Below are positions 6,376-15,850 of a stretch of DNA of 64,000 bases, one piece after another. Positions within the stretch are counted from its first letter, which is position 1. Each line of letters opens with the position of its first letter. A program made the translations under genes and the position numbers. Under the pieces are notes generated by a model. The model was not told where the DNA came from and made no database searches. It was given only the letters and a program-made list of their open reading frames with translations. Location: NCBI GenBank assembly GCA_965263105.1, contig CBDHGL010000003.1, positions 2,542,001 through 2,606,000 on the forward strand, written 5' to 3'. Source of the stretch: JBCCTX01 sp965263105 (lineage in GTDB: Bacteria; Bacteroidota; Bacteroidia; J057).

Positions 6376-9336
6376 CTAATCCATCTCATACAAGATCTGA
6401 TGCATAGTAGGTCGAATGTTGTACCGATAGAGATTTCGATTCAATCGAGTAGGGTAGACCCGATTGGAGAAAAAGACGATGATGAGTTCTTCCTTTGGAT
6501 CAGCCCAGGTGAAGGTGCCAGTGTAACCGGAATGGCCAAAGCTTTCTTCGCTGGCAGAAGGGGCTACATAGCCATTGGCCTTTCCTTCTTCTGTGAGCGG
6601 GGGCTTGTCGAAGCCTAGGCCCCTGCGATTGTCTTCCTCGGGGAATTGATAGCGAGTGAATTCATTTACCGAGGCTTCCTCTAGGTAGCGCTCCCCTCCA
6701 TAAGTTCCTTTGTTCATGTACATTTGCATGAGCTTGGCCAGGTCCAAGCTTGTACTAAAGAGACCTGCATTTCCTGAAACTCCGCCCATCATGACGGCTC
6801 CTTCATCGTGCACTCTGCCATGAATCTGTTGCATGCGGAAAAAAGTGTCGCGTTCAGTAGGGACAATTTTGGCAAGAGGAAATTCTTCCATGGGATTGTA
6901 GCCAATCGTGTAGGCTCCCAAGGGCCTATAAAAGGTATTGTAGGTGAAGTCTGTAAAGGATTTGCCGGTGAGGTTTTCAATCATCTTGGGATAGAGATAA
7001 AAGGTGAGTCCGGAATAGACATACCCTGGCTTTTCATTGAGGGGAGACTTGCGAATCTGTTTGTAGATTTGCTTTTCTTTATAGTTCTCATGAAGAAAGA
7101 GGTAGTCGGTGATAGGAACTGTGTATCCCCCTCCTTTTCGCATGCGAAATGTTTTGTTTTTGAAGGTGCTATCCCTTTTAAAAGAGGTAGTCCAATAGGC
7201 AATCCAAGCCTTTAAACGTGCCTGATGGGCCAGGATTTCCCGGAATTTCAGGTTTTTCTTATTTCCTCTTCTCCAGTCTGGCCAGTATGTGTGGAAAGGT
7301 TGATCCAGGTCAATTTTACCCGCTCCATGCAAGTACATGAGGCCGGGTAGAGGGCCGGTCACCTTGGTAACGGATGCATAATCATAAAGGTCATCTAGTT
7401 GTACGCTTCGCAGAGAATCGTACGTGTGGAAGCCATAGGCTTTGTGGAAAACAATCTTCCCTTTTTTGGCTACTAACAATTGAGCGCCGGGATAGGCCTT
7501 ATGGGATAGCCCTACCTGGACGATAGAATCCAAGCGTTGGTGAAGGATCTTGGAACTCCACCCTACTTCCTCAGGGGTAGCATATTTGAGCCTGAGCCCC
7601 CCTTCAGATTGAAGACCTTGTCCATAAGGGAAATGCTGATTAACCGTGACCGGGAGTTTGCCAGAGGCTCCAATAGCCCCAAATAGTAGGTTAGCAGCAG
7701 CTTGTTCTGTCTTTGGACTGCTGTAGTAGCCCATGAGTAAGACCGGTGCTTTTTCTATCCCAGGATAGTAATTGAGTGTATAGGGATTTCGGAAAATGAC
7801 CATGGTGGAAGTCGGGGCGAGGCGTTGTAGTAATTCCTTTACCTCGTCATTGACTCCTTGCGTGTTATTGGGCCGCTTTCCGGTCTGGTGCAGGCTAACA
7901 ATAAGGTGATTGTGCTGACCCAGTCCTTCAGAAATAGCCTCAATATCCTTTTGACTTGCATTGGGTCTCAGGCGATAGGGGGTGATCCGGGTAAATTTGG
8001 ATAAGGCCTTCTGAAAGTGATTGGTCCCTCGGTCAATAGATAGAACCCCAATATCTAGGGTATCTAAGCGTTTGTAGGGGATACGTTCCTTTGAATTTCG
8101 AAGGAGGGTGAGAACTCCTTCTGCTAGTTGTTGCTGTAAGTGCTCTGATTGAGGTGTGTGTAAGTCTTTATGTAAGTTGTCAGTTTCTACAGAGCGCGGT
8201 ACATGTTTCATGCCCCAGGCTTTGAGTTGTAAGACTCTTTTGCATCGGGCTGCAATGGCTGTAGAGTCCATTTCTCCAGATCGAATGGCTTGAACAATGG
8301 CTTCTATTCCTTTAGCGACATCTACGGGGTATTCCACGACATCGTTTCCCGCTTGTAGGGCCTTCAGGTCGGCTATCCCAGGGGGATATCTGTCGGCCAC
8401 GGCCTTCATGTTCATCGCATCGGTAAAAACAATCCCTTGGAAGTTTAATTTCTTTCGAAGTACGTCTGTAGTAATCGCAGAAGAAAGGGTGCTGGGTACT
8501 TCTGAGGAAGCTTCCCAAGCAGGTATATTCAGGTGGGCAATCATGGTACTGCCTAAGCCTTTTTCAAACAGTTTTTTAAAAGGATAGAGTTCCACACTAT
8601 CTAGCCGAGCTTTATCAAAGGGAATTAGGGGTAAGTCATAATGGGAATCAGTACCTGTATCTCCGTGGCCAGGAAAGTGTTTCCCCGTGGCAAGTATGTT
8701 CATATCTTGTAGGCCTCGACTATAAGCTTCTCCTTTTTGTGCAACTAAATCTCGGTGTTCACCAAACGACCGGTAGCCTATTACGGGATTGGAAGGGGTT
8801 TTATTGATGTCTAAGACAGGAGCAAAATTGACATGCATACCCAGCCGTTGAAATTGGCGGCCTATCTCTTTACCCATTCTATAAATCAACGTATTGTCTT
8901 GGAGGGCTCCCAAAGCGATTTGATAAGGAAAACTCTGGGTACTGTCCAAGCGCATGCCTACTCCCCATTCTGCATCCATGGCAATCAGGAGGGGCAGCTT
9001 GCTGAGCTTCTGGTAGTGGTTTTGTAGAAGGGCTTGACGATGGGGGCCTCCCTGAAAAAATATTAAGCCACCAATCTCGTATTTCTCGATCAGCTTGCTA
9101 ATCTCATACGTGTGGGCTGGCCCCCTGTTGCTATAGGCAGCCACCATAAATAGCTGGGCGATCTGTTGTTCCAGGCTGAGGGTTTGTAAAACGGAATCCG
9201 CCCATTTTTCATGCTGAGGATTGCGCAATTGAGGAGGCAAATCCTGGGCTCGAATAAGGGAAACGCTCAATAAAATGATAGGTCCTAAAATGAAAATCTT
9301 CAAATTAGTGAGGGCAAATCTTGCAAATACTCGCAT
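6376..9336 (-). CDS. Secreted GH3 N-acetylglucosaminidase-like / beta-lactamase-fold fusion
   Basis: About 986 residues from the ATG at 9336. That start is chosen over one 17 codons upstream because the signal peptide (MRVFARFALTNLKIFILG, cleavage near LIRAQ) begins there. Residues 45-375 are a GH3 domain with the NagZ-type motif KHFPGHGDTGTDSH (His/Asp acid-base dyad, about 219-232) and nucleophile D306 in FTDAMNM. Residues 420-580 resemble the GH3 C-terminal domain. Residues 590-980 are a class C beta-lactamase/serine hydrolase fold with S655-V-T-K658, a YSG triad and a C-terminal GHSG. It probably hydrolyses muropeptides or chitin-type oligomers in the periplasm. It is divergent from a DeoR gene and near nagB, which fits amino-sugar recovery. 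Confidence 0.88.
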   Translation of the reverse strand: MRVFARFALTNLKIFILGPIILLSVSLIRAQDLPPQLRNPQHEKWADSVLQTLSLEQQIAQLFMVAAYSNRGPAHTYEISKLIEKYEIGGLIFFQGGPHRQALLQNHYQKLSKLPLLIAMDAEWGVGMRLDSTQSFPYQIALGALQDNTLIYRMGKEIGRQFQRLGMHVNFAPVLDINKTPSNPVIGYRSFGEHRDLVAQKGEAYSRGLQDMNILATGKHFPGHGDTGTDSHYDLPLIPFDKARLDSVELYPFKKLFEKGLGSTMIAHLNIPAWEASSEVPSTLSSAITTDVLRKKLNFQGIVFTDAMNMKAVADRYPPGIADLKALQAGNDVVEYPVDVAKGIEAIVQAIRSGEMDSTAIAARCKRVLQLKAWGMKHVPRSVETDNLHKDLHTPQSEHLQQQLAEGVLTLLRNSKERIPYKRLDTLDIGVLSIDRGTNHFQKALSKFTRITPYRLRPNASQKDIEAISEGLGQHNHLIVSLHQTGKRPNNTQGVNDEVKELLQRLAPTSTMVIFRNPYTLNYYPGIEKAPVLLMGYYSSPKTEQAAANLLFGAIGASGKLPVTVNQHFPYGQGLQSEGGLRLKYATPEEVGWSSKILHQRLDSIVQVGLSHKAYPGAQLLVAKKGKIVFHKAYGFHTYDSLRSVQLDDLYDYASVTKVTGPLPGLMYLHGAGKIDLDQPFHTYWPDWRRGNKKNLKFREILAHQARLKAWIAYWTTSFKRDSTFKNKTFRMRKGGGYTVPITDYLFLHENYKEKQIYKQIRKSPLNEKPGYVYSGLTFYLYPKMIENLTGKSFTDFTYNTFYRPLGAYTIGYNPMEEFPLAKIVPTERDTFFRMQQIHGRVHDEGAVMMGGVSGNAGLFSTSLDLAKLMQMYMNKGTYGGERYLEEASVNEFTRYQFPEEDNRRGLGFDKPPLTEEGKANGYVAPSASEESFGHSGYTGTFTWADPKEELIIVFFSNRVYPTRLNRNLYRYNIRPTMHQILYEMD

Positions 9337-9359
9337 GAATTTGTTTTTTTGCTGTAAAT

Positions 9360-9389
9360 ATCGGCAATAATCGGCATAATTAGGCAATT
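9360..9389. promoter_or_regulatory. Three 10-bp direct repeats between divergent genes (candidate operator)
   Basis: Units ATCGGCAATA, ATCGGCATAA and TTAGGCAATT follow each other with exact 10-bp spacing, about one helical turn, and end one base before the deoR-type start codon. Helically phased half-sites between a regulator gene and its divergent neighbour suggest an operator for that regulator. This is inference from position and sequence only. Confidence 0.5.
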
Positions 9390-10139
9390 TTGTTAAAAGA
9401 AGAAAGACAATTCATCATCCTCGAGGAGCTTCGTATTCATAATAAGGTTCTAACCTCTGAGTTGAGTCAGTCTCTTTCCGTTTCGGAGGATACCATCCGT
9501 AGGGATTTGCGCGATTTAGCCGATGGAGGAAAGATACGAAAAGTTCATGGAGGTGCTGTAATAAACGCCTATCCGCCGTATGATTTTCGCGCCCGCGAAG
9601 TATATGCACTTGAACGTAAGGCACTTCTTGCGCGGAAAGCTATTTCCCTCTTAAAACCAGGTCAAGTAATTCTGATGGATGGGGGGACAACCAATATTGA
9701 GTTGGCCAAGAGGTTTCCTACAGACTTACAATTGACCGTTTTTACCAATAGTTTACCTGTAGCTGTTATCCTGACAGATCATCCGACTATTGAAATCATT
9801 TTTATAGGTGGAAGAATCCTCAAACATGAAAAAGTTACTGCAGGTATCGAAGCCATAGAGTCTTTAGATGGAATTCGAGCTGATTGGGGAGTAATTGGAA
9901 CGCGGAGTATCCATCCCAAGGAAGGGATTACGGAAAATAACTGGGATGAGTCCCGGGTAAAGAAGGCTTTGGTAAAGGCTTCGCAAAAGGTCATGGCTTT
10001 GATCATTGAGGAGAAATTAGAATCTATTCATCCTTATAAGGTACTGGAAATCAAAAAACTCAATACTATGGTGGTCGATTTGCCGCTGGATCACAAATTC
10101 TTGAGTCCTTATCACCAATTGGGTATACAAATACTATAA
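9390..10139 (+). CDS. DeoR/GlpR-family transcriptional regulator
   Basis: A 249-residue repressor with an N-terminal winged HTH (LSQSLSVSEDTIRRDLRDLA, then IRKVHGGAV) and a DeoRC sugar-phosphate-sensing domain (about 75-235) with MDGGTTNIELAKRF and GGRILKHEKVTAG. The start is TTG, giving MLKEERQ as in relatives. Only 22 bp separate it from the nagB fusion, and it is divergent from the GH3 fusion, so it probably controls amino-sugar genes in response to a phosphorylated amino sugar. The ligand is inferred. Confidence 0.88.
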   Translation: MLKEERQFIILEELRIHNKVLTSELSQSLSVSEDTIRRDLRDLADGGKIRKVHGGAVINAYPPYDFRAREVYALERKALLARKAISLLKPGQVILMDGGTTNIELAKRFPTDLQLTVFTNSLPVAVILTDHPTIEIIFIGGRILKHEKVTAGIEAIESLDGIRADWGVIGTRSIHPKEGITENNWDESRVKKALVKASQKVMALIIEEKLESIHPYKVLEIKKLNTMVVDLPLDHKFLSPYHQLGIQIL

Positions 10140-10161
10140 CACACTCCTAACCCCCTACTAC

Positions 10162-12099
10162 ATGTCGACAACTAGCACATTCTCAACCTCCGCCCGCCCG
10201 GAGCAGAATATGTATGAAAAAATCCCGGTCCATATTTTTGCTACTTCCGCCGAGGCGAGTATTAATGTGGCTCGGGAAATAGCCCAACTCATTCGGGACA
10301 AGCAGCAAGCGGGAGAAAAAGCTATTTTGGGATTAGCAACTGGTTCTACTCCCAAAAAGGTGTATCGGGAACTCGTACGCCTACACCGGGAAGAAGGATT
10401 AAGTTTTCAAAATGTGGTCTCCTTTAACCTGGATGAATATTATCCCATGCAACCCGATGCGCTCCAAAGTTATGTGGCCTTTATGAGGAGCCATCTATTC
10501 GATAAGGTAGACATCCCAGAGGAGAACTGGCATGTACCTGATGGAACTCTGCAAGAGCATGAAATACCCGCTTACTGTTCAGCTTATGAAGCGAAGATCG
10601 ATTCCTTTGGAGGTTTGGACATCCAACTATTGGGAATTGGTAAAACCGGTCATATTGGATTTAATGAACCAGGCTCTAGTATGAATAGTCGGACTCGTCG
10701 TATAACCTTGGATGAGCAAACACGCATTGCCGCTGCCAGTGACTTCTTTTCCCTGAATAAAGTCCCTCGAAAGGCCATTACGATGGGAGTAAGTACCATC
10801 ATGAAGTCCAAGAAGATTGTATTAATGGCTTGGGGCGAGGGCAAATCAGGGGTAATTCAACAGGCGGTAGAAGGGGAACTTACGGATAGACTCCCAGCAA
10901 GTTTCCTGCAAGAACATCCCAATACAGAATTTGTCCTGGATGAAGGAGCAGCCAATAAATTGGTTCGTTACGAAGCTCCTTGGTTGTTGGAAGATTTCAC
11001 CTGGACAGAGAAAGATATCCGTAAAGCGGTGGTTAATCTTGCCATTAAAATTAATCGACCAATTCTCAAACTGACAGACAAGGACTACAATGATAATGGC
11101 TTAAGTAGTTTGCTAGTACGCTATGGATCTGCCTATGAATTGAACATAGAGATGTTCAATAAGTTTCAGCATACGATTACGGGCTGGCCTGGAGGTAAGC
11201 CCAACGCTGACGACACCAATCGGCCAGAGAGAAAAGATCCCTTTCCCAAACGGGTCATTATTTTCAGTCCCCATCCTGACGATGATATTATTTCTATGGG
11301 AGGGACCTTTCTTCGTTTGGTTGACCAGGGGCATGACGTTCATGTGGCCTATCAAACTTCTGGCAACATTGCCGTAGCCGATGATGAGGCCTTTCGTTTT
11401 GCTGATTTCGTTCAAGAGTTTAATCTGACTTTTGGTTTGGATTATATAGGGACTCAAAAATTGTTTCGGGAAGCCAAAGAGTTTTTACAAAGAAAGGAGA
11501 TAGGGCAACCCGATATCGAATCGGTGAGAAAGATAAAGGGACTCATTCGGAGAGGTGAGGCGCGGGCTACCTGTCGTTTTGTGGGCATTCCCGATGAGCA
11601 TGCTCATTTTTTGGATTTACCTTTTTACGAAACTGGAAAGGTTGAAAAAAGTCCCTTGGGACAAGAGGATATCCAAATTATTGTTGACCTTATCAAGGAG
11701 GTTAAGCCCCATCAAATTTATGCGGCTGGAGATTTGGCCGATCCTCATGGCACCCATAAGGTGTGCTTGGACGCAATTTTTGCGGCTGTGGACCAATTGA
11801 AACATGAGGCGTGGATGGCTGATTGTTGGGTGTGGCTCTATCGAGGGGCATGGCAGGAGTGGGGAATCCACGAAATAGAGATGGCTGTGCCCATGAGTCC
11901 AGACGAATTGATGCGAAAGCGGCTTGGAATATTTAAGCACCAGTCTCAGAAGGATGGAGCGGTATTTCAAGGAACAGATAAACGCGAGTTTTGGCAGCGT
12001 GCCGAAGAGAGGAATCGAGAAACTGCCCAGCGGTACGATCAATTAGGCTTTGCAGAATATGAGGCAATAGAGGCCTTTGTGCGATACCATTTTCTATAA
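10162..12099 (+). CDS. nagB: Glucosamine-6-phosphate deaminase with C-terminal PIG-L/LmbE domain
   Basis: The N-terminal half (about 20-290) is NagB, which converts GlcN-6-P to fructose-6-P and ammonia: LATGSTPKKVY, catalytic Asp in FNLDEYYP, and GIGKTGHIGFNEPGSS. The C-terminal half (about 365-640) is a PIG-L zinc deacetylase fold with FSPHPDDDIISMGG and DPHGTHKVC, the usual metal-binding motifs. The 645-residue two-domain form is known in Bacteroidetes. Inference: the deacetylase half could supply GlcN-6-P from an N-acetylated precursor, since no nagA is seen nearby. It is probably cotranscribed with the DeoR gene. Confidence 0.92.
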   Translation: MSTTSTFSTSARPEQNMYEKIPVHIFATSAEASINVAREIAQLIRDKQQAGEKAILGLATGSTPKKVYRELVRLHREEGLSFQNVVSFNLDEYYPMQPDALQSYVAFMRSHLFDKVDIPEENWHVPDGTLQEHEIPAYCSAYEAKIDSFGGLDIQLLGIGKTGHIGFNEPGSSMNSRTRRITLDEQTRIAAASDFFSLNKVPRKAITMGVSTIMKSKKIVLMAWGEGKSGVIQQAVEGELTDRLPASFLQEHPNTEFVLDEGAANKLVRYEAPWLLEDFTWTEKDIRKAVVNLAIKINRPILKLTDKDYNDNGLSSLLVRYGSAYELNIEMFNKFQHTITGWPGGKPNADDTNRPERKDPFPKRVIIFSPHPDDDIISMGGTFLRLVDQGHDVHVAYQTSGNIAVADDEAFRFADFVQEFNLTFGLDYIGTQKLFREAKEFLQRKEIGQPDIESVRKIKGLIRRGEARATCRFVGIPDEHAHFLDLPFYETGKVEKSPLGQEDIQIIVDLIKEVKPHQIYAAGDLADPHGTHKVCLDAIFAAVDQLKHEAWMADCWVWLYRGAWQEWGIHEIEMAVPMSPDELMRKRLGIFKHQSQKDGAVFQGTDKREFWQRAEERNRETAQRYDQLGFAEYEAIEAFVRYHFL

Positions 12100-12243
12100 G
12101 GTGAGAGGGGATAGCGCTTTGAGGGGAGAGTTAATGAAGGGGCGAGGTGAATATTGACTGAAAGTTGTCTATATTGGTATTTGTTCTTCAGGAATGAGCT
12201 GAAAAACAAATCTCTACTTGCTTTTATCAATTAAACCCAACTT

Positions 12244-13557
12244 ATGACGTCTACTACGAACCGATTGTTGTCCCTGGATGTGTTCCGGGGGCTTACAGTA
12301 GCCGGTATGATTCTGGTAAATGACCCGGGATCGTGGAATACCGTTTTTTCTCCCCTTCTTCATGCTGAGTGGCATGGCTGCACGCCAACGGATCTGGTTT
12401 TTCCTTTCTTTCTGTTTATTGTAGGGGTGTCCATTACCTTTTCTTTTGGGAAACAGCTTGCAAAGGGTAAGCCTAAAGGGGAGGTGTTTCGCAAGGCGAG
12501 CATTCGTGCCTTGATATTATTTGGGATAGGTCTTTTCCTCGCAGCTTTCCCCTTCTTTGGTGGAAGAGAAGAACTGACAGGTACTCGATCTATCGTCTTT
12601 TTCATCTTATTGGCCTGGCTCATTCTTGCCACCCTCATTAAAGAAATTGTTTCTCAAGAAAAATCCCTTAGAACCTATTCCCCTCAAACCCAAAAGCTTT
12701 GGGTGTATATACTCCTGGGATCTTTATTGGCTTTTCTAGTCGTAGGGTTCCCGTATTTTGATTTTTCTCATCTGCGCATTCCCGGGGTGCTCCAACGAAT
12801 TGCCCTGGGCTTTTTCTTTACCGGGCTGATCTACCTTTACCTACCGGGTTGGCGAAACCAATTGATATTACTGGGTATCATTTTGTTGTCTTATTGGATT
12901 TTGATGACTTTGGTTCCCGTTCCAGATGGCAATGCGCCTAACCTTGATGCTGAGACCAACCTGGGAGCGTGGCTGGACCGAACTATCCTAGGCACAGAGC
13001 ACCTGTGGAGTCAAGCCAAAACTTGGGACCCAGAAGGAATCCTCAGCACCTTGCCAGCTATAGGAAATGGCATATTGGGGCTCATGACAGGCTACATATT
13101 GCAAAGTAAGCGTGAGGCCAGCGAGAAAACGGCCTGGATTTTTGTCGCTGGAAGCGTGTGTATTTTCCTGGGTTTATTCTGGGATTTGAGCTTTCCCATT
13201 AACAAGAAGATCTGGACGAGTTCATACGTGCTATACACATCAGGCTTGGGGATGACCGTGTTGGCCATGTGCTATTGGCTCATTGATGTCAAGGGATACA
13301 AGGCCTGGACGCCTTTCTTTCTCGCTTTTGGAACTAATGCAATTACGGCCTATGTGGCCTCCAGCCTGCTGGCTAAGACCCTTATCTATGCTAAGACCAG
13401 TTCTGGCGATTCCTGGTGGAGTGCCATTTATGATACAGCTTTTGCTTCATGGATGAATCCCTATATGGCTTCGCTCCTGTTTGCCATTTGTTTTGTGCTG
13501 GTCTGCTGGTTGTTGGTGTTGTATTTGTATCGAAACCGAATTTACGTGAAGGTGTAG
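12244..13557 (+). CDS. HGSNAT/NagX-like membrane acyltransferase
   Basis: A 437-residue polytopic inner-membrane protein with about 10-12 hydrophobic segments. The N-terminal RLLSLDVFRGLTVAGMILVNDPGSW and EWHGCTPTDLVFPFFLFIVG are the signature of the COG4299/DUF5009 family, related to heparan-alpha-glucosaminide N-acetyltransferase and to NagX of N-acetylglucosamine gene clusters. It probably transfers an acetyl group across the membrane onto an amino sugar, or transports one. The position after nagB supports the amino-sugar role; the exact reaction is not shown. Confidence 0.82.
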   Translation: MTSTTNRLLSLDVFRGLTVAGMILVNDPGSWNTVFSPLLHAEWHGCTPTDLVFPFFLFIVGVSITFSFGKQLAKGKPKGEVFRKASIRALILFGIGLFLAAFPFFGGREELTGTRSIVFFILLAWLILATLIKEIVSQEKSLRTYSPQTQKLWVYILLGSLLAFLVVGFPYFDFSHLRIPGVLQRIALGFFFTGLIYLYLPGWRNQLILLGIILLSYWILMTLVPVPDGNAPNLDAETNLGAWLDRTILGTEHLWSQAKTWDPEGILSTLPAIGNGILGLMTGYILQSKREASEKTAWIFVAGSVCIFLGLFWDLSFPINKKIWTSSYVLYTSGLGMTVLAMCYWLIDVKGYKAWTPFFLAFGTNAITAYVASSLLAKTLIYAKTSSGDSWWSAIYDTAFASWMNPYMASLLFAICFVLVCWLLVLYLYRNRIYVKV

Positions 13558-13590
13558 TGATAAGCCAGGGCTTATTTTGGGAAGGAATAA

Positions 13591-13619
13591 TTTGAATACG
13601 GGGGCACAGAGTCACGGAG
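13591..13619 (+). repeat. Dispersed ACGGAGGCAC-type intergenic repeat
   Basis: The words GGGGCACAGAGTCACGGAG belong to a low-complexity family seen again at 23231-23316, 32605-32650 and 54841-54950. Nothing else is visible in the 216-bp gap. Confidence 0.55.
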
Positions 13620-13773
13620 AAATTTGTTGTACAAATCAACCTCCCATCTCCATGCCTTGCTGTCTCCGCGTTCAATAATGATAATAGGTGAAAACTGCTA
13701 AGGCAGTTAATTGGTAATTGCAATTGTACGTTAGAAATTGGATTTATACGGAATATTCAAATAAATTTCCTTT

Positions 13774-15278
13774 ATGAAGTTTAACGTAATAATAGCCCTT
13801 TGGGTACTTAGTTTTCAGGTAATACATCTCCAGGCCCAGAATCCCAAACGAGAATTTCGTGGCGTATGGATCGCCACGGTGAACAATATTGACTGGCCTT
13901 CCCGGCCAGGTTTGCCTGTAGAAGAGCAAAAGGAAGAACTCACCGATTTATTAGATGAACTCCTGGACTTGGGAATGAATGCGGTGATTTTCCAGGTACG
14001 CCCTGCGGGAGATGCACTGTACTTTTCTCCTTTTGAGCCCTGGTCGGAGTACTTGACAGGGGTTCAAGGTAAAAGTCCGGATCCCTTCTTCGATCCACTT
14101 CAGTTTATTATCGAGGCATGTCACGACCGGGGGATGGAATTACACGCTTGGGTCAATCCCTTCCGGGCCTATGTAAGCCTAAGTAAACGCCGCTATATCG
14201 ATCCCAGTCATATCTTGTCCAAGCACCCCGAATGGGTTGTTACCTATGGAGACAGGGCCTACCTAGATCCCGGACTTCCAGATGCCCGGGAATATGTACT
14301 TCAAGTAATTTTGGATCTGCTGTACCGCTATGACATAGACGGCCTACACATAGATGATTACTTTTATCCCTACAAAATCCAAGGAAAGGAATTCCCTGAT
14401 TCATTGAGCTACAGACGATATGGAAAAAGTTTTGTTCCCAAAGCCGATTGGAGGCGAGAAAATATCAATTCATTCGTACGCTCGCTACGCAACCATTCCC
14501 AGGCCATCAAGCCCTGGGTGAAATTTGGGATAAGCCCCTTTGGTGTCTGGCGAAACGCCAGTAAGGATCCCAGGGGTTCCCAAACTCGGGCCGGAACAAC
14601 TAGCTATGATGACCTATATGCAGATGTCCGGGGCTGGCTGGAAAGGGGCTGGATTGACTATGTGGCCCCTCAATTGTATTGGAGTATAGGTTTTGCGCCA
14701 GCTTCCTATGATGTTTTGGTGGAATGGTGGTCAAACAACAGTTTTGGCAAGGATCTCTACATCGGAAAGGCGGCTTATAAGGTGGGAAATAACTCTGATA
14801 AAAATTGGGATAACCCAGAAGAATTGGCCAAGCAAGTAGCCCTTGACCGGCGGAATGGGGGCCCAGATGGCAGTATTTACTTCAGCGCCAAATCCTTATT
14901 AAAAAATCCGTTGAATGCCCTAGAACCTTTACGATCAGATGTGTATACTTCTAAGGCACTCCTTCCTTCTGGTCCCTGGGGAGGTATTTCCGGCCAGAAC
15001 TACCCCAAACTATTCAAATATCCTCTCACCCTGGGGGAGCTATCATTTCCTGGGAAAAGGGGGAAAGTGCATATGTGGGTATTTATCGATTTGGGAAAAA
15101 GGATCAAGTCAATCTGGAAAATCCCCGTTTTTTGCAAGCGGTGGTAAATGCTGACCGGGAATTCTACCTAGATCCTGCCCCAAGAGGAAGGTATACCTAT
15201 GTGATAATTGGTATGGATCGCTTTTTCCAAGAAAGCCCTCGACGGGAAATGCAGCGGGTAAAGGTGAAGGGGAGGTAA
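13774..15278 (+). CDS. GHL10 family glycoside hydrolase, frameshifted near the 3' end
   Basis: Secreted glycosidase-like protein (signal peptide to about residue 21, VIHLQAQ). The GHL10/DUF187 TIM barrel fills residues 25-360: EFRGVWIATVNNIDWPS, ELLDLGMNAVIFQVRP, LHAWVNPFRAY, DIDGLHIDDYFYPY and DYVAPQLYWSIG. Related proteins act on peptidoglycan-like or amino-sugar glycans. The frame stops at 15147, but the missing C-terminal beta-sandwich continues in another frame: SWEKGESAYVGIYRFGKKD up to 15278. The frames meet at a G5 run (15033-15037); one extra G would restore a single protein of about 501 residues. It is either a real inactivating mutation, slippage, or a sequencing error. Confidence 0.8.
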
Positions 15279-15296
15279 GGTAATGAGGTTAACTAG

Positions 15297-15723
15297 TTTG
15301 ATAGTCGACAGTCCACAGGCTGGGTTGGTTTTGGATTGGTTAACTAGTTGGATAGTCGACAGTCCACAGATTGGGTTGGTTTTGGATTGGTTAAATGGTT
15401 GGATAGTCGACAGTCCACAGATTGGGTTGGTTTTGGATTGGTTAAATGGTTGGATAGTCGACAGTCCACAGATTGGGTTGGTTTTGGATTGGTTAAATGG
15501 TTTGATAGTCGACAGTCCACAGATTGGGTTGGTTTTGGATTGGTTAAATGGTTGGATAGTCGACAGTCCACAGATTGGGTTGGTTTTGGATTGGTTAAAT
15601 GGTTTGATAGTCGACAGTCCACAGATTGGGTTGGTTTTGGATTGGTTAAATGGTTGGATAGTCGACAGTCCACAGATTGGGTTGGTTTTGGATTGGTTAA
15701 ATGGTTGATAGTCGACAGTCCAC
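15297..15723 (+). repeat. 51-bp tandem repeat array, 8 units plus a partial unit
   Basis: Units are nearly identical and contain ATAGTCGACAGTCCACAG followed by a GT-rich TTGGGTTGGTTTTGG stretch. The period is 51 bp from 15297, and a truncated ninth unit ends near 15723. The first unit differs most (CAGGCTGGG, TTAACTAG), suggesting growth from the other end. Because 51 is a multiple of 3 and units lack stops, false reading frames run through it on both strands. No spacers are present, so it is not a CRISPR array. Confidence 0.95.
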
Positions 15724-15751
15724 TTGAGCCATACTAGCCTTCACAACCTAA

Positions 15752-15845
15752 ACTGTCGACCGTGGACCATTATCCAACTACTGTCCATGGACCATTAAAC
15801 TATCCAACTTTCCCCTACCAGACTGTCGACCATGGACTATCGACT
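15752..15845. repeat. Inverted, diverged copies of the tandem-array motif
   Basis: Words such as CTGTCGACCGTGGACCATTA and CTGTCGACCATGGACTATCG are reverse-complement relatives of the GTCGACAGTCCAC core in the neighbouring array. They could pair with the array transcript to form long hairpins. The block fills the gap before the convergent HAD gene. Confidence 0.75.
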
Positions 15846-15850
15846 CCAAC

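Noticed and set aside
6808..7215. 135-codon plus-strand frame inside the GH3/beta-lactamase gene
   Set aside because: Antisense shadow of conserved catalytic sequence.
15283..15708. Long open frames on both strands through the 51-bp array, reading as a perfect 17-residue repeat
   Set aside because: The period is divisible by 3 and the unit has no stop codons, so open frames are automatic. No signal, start context or homologue supports a protein.
15297..15723. CRISPR array
   Set aside because: The repeats are contiguous with no unique spacers, and no cas genes are in the window.
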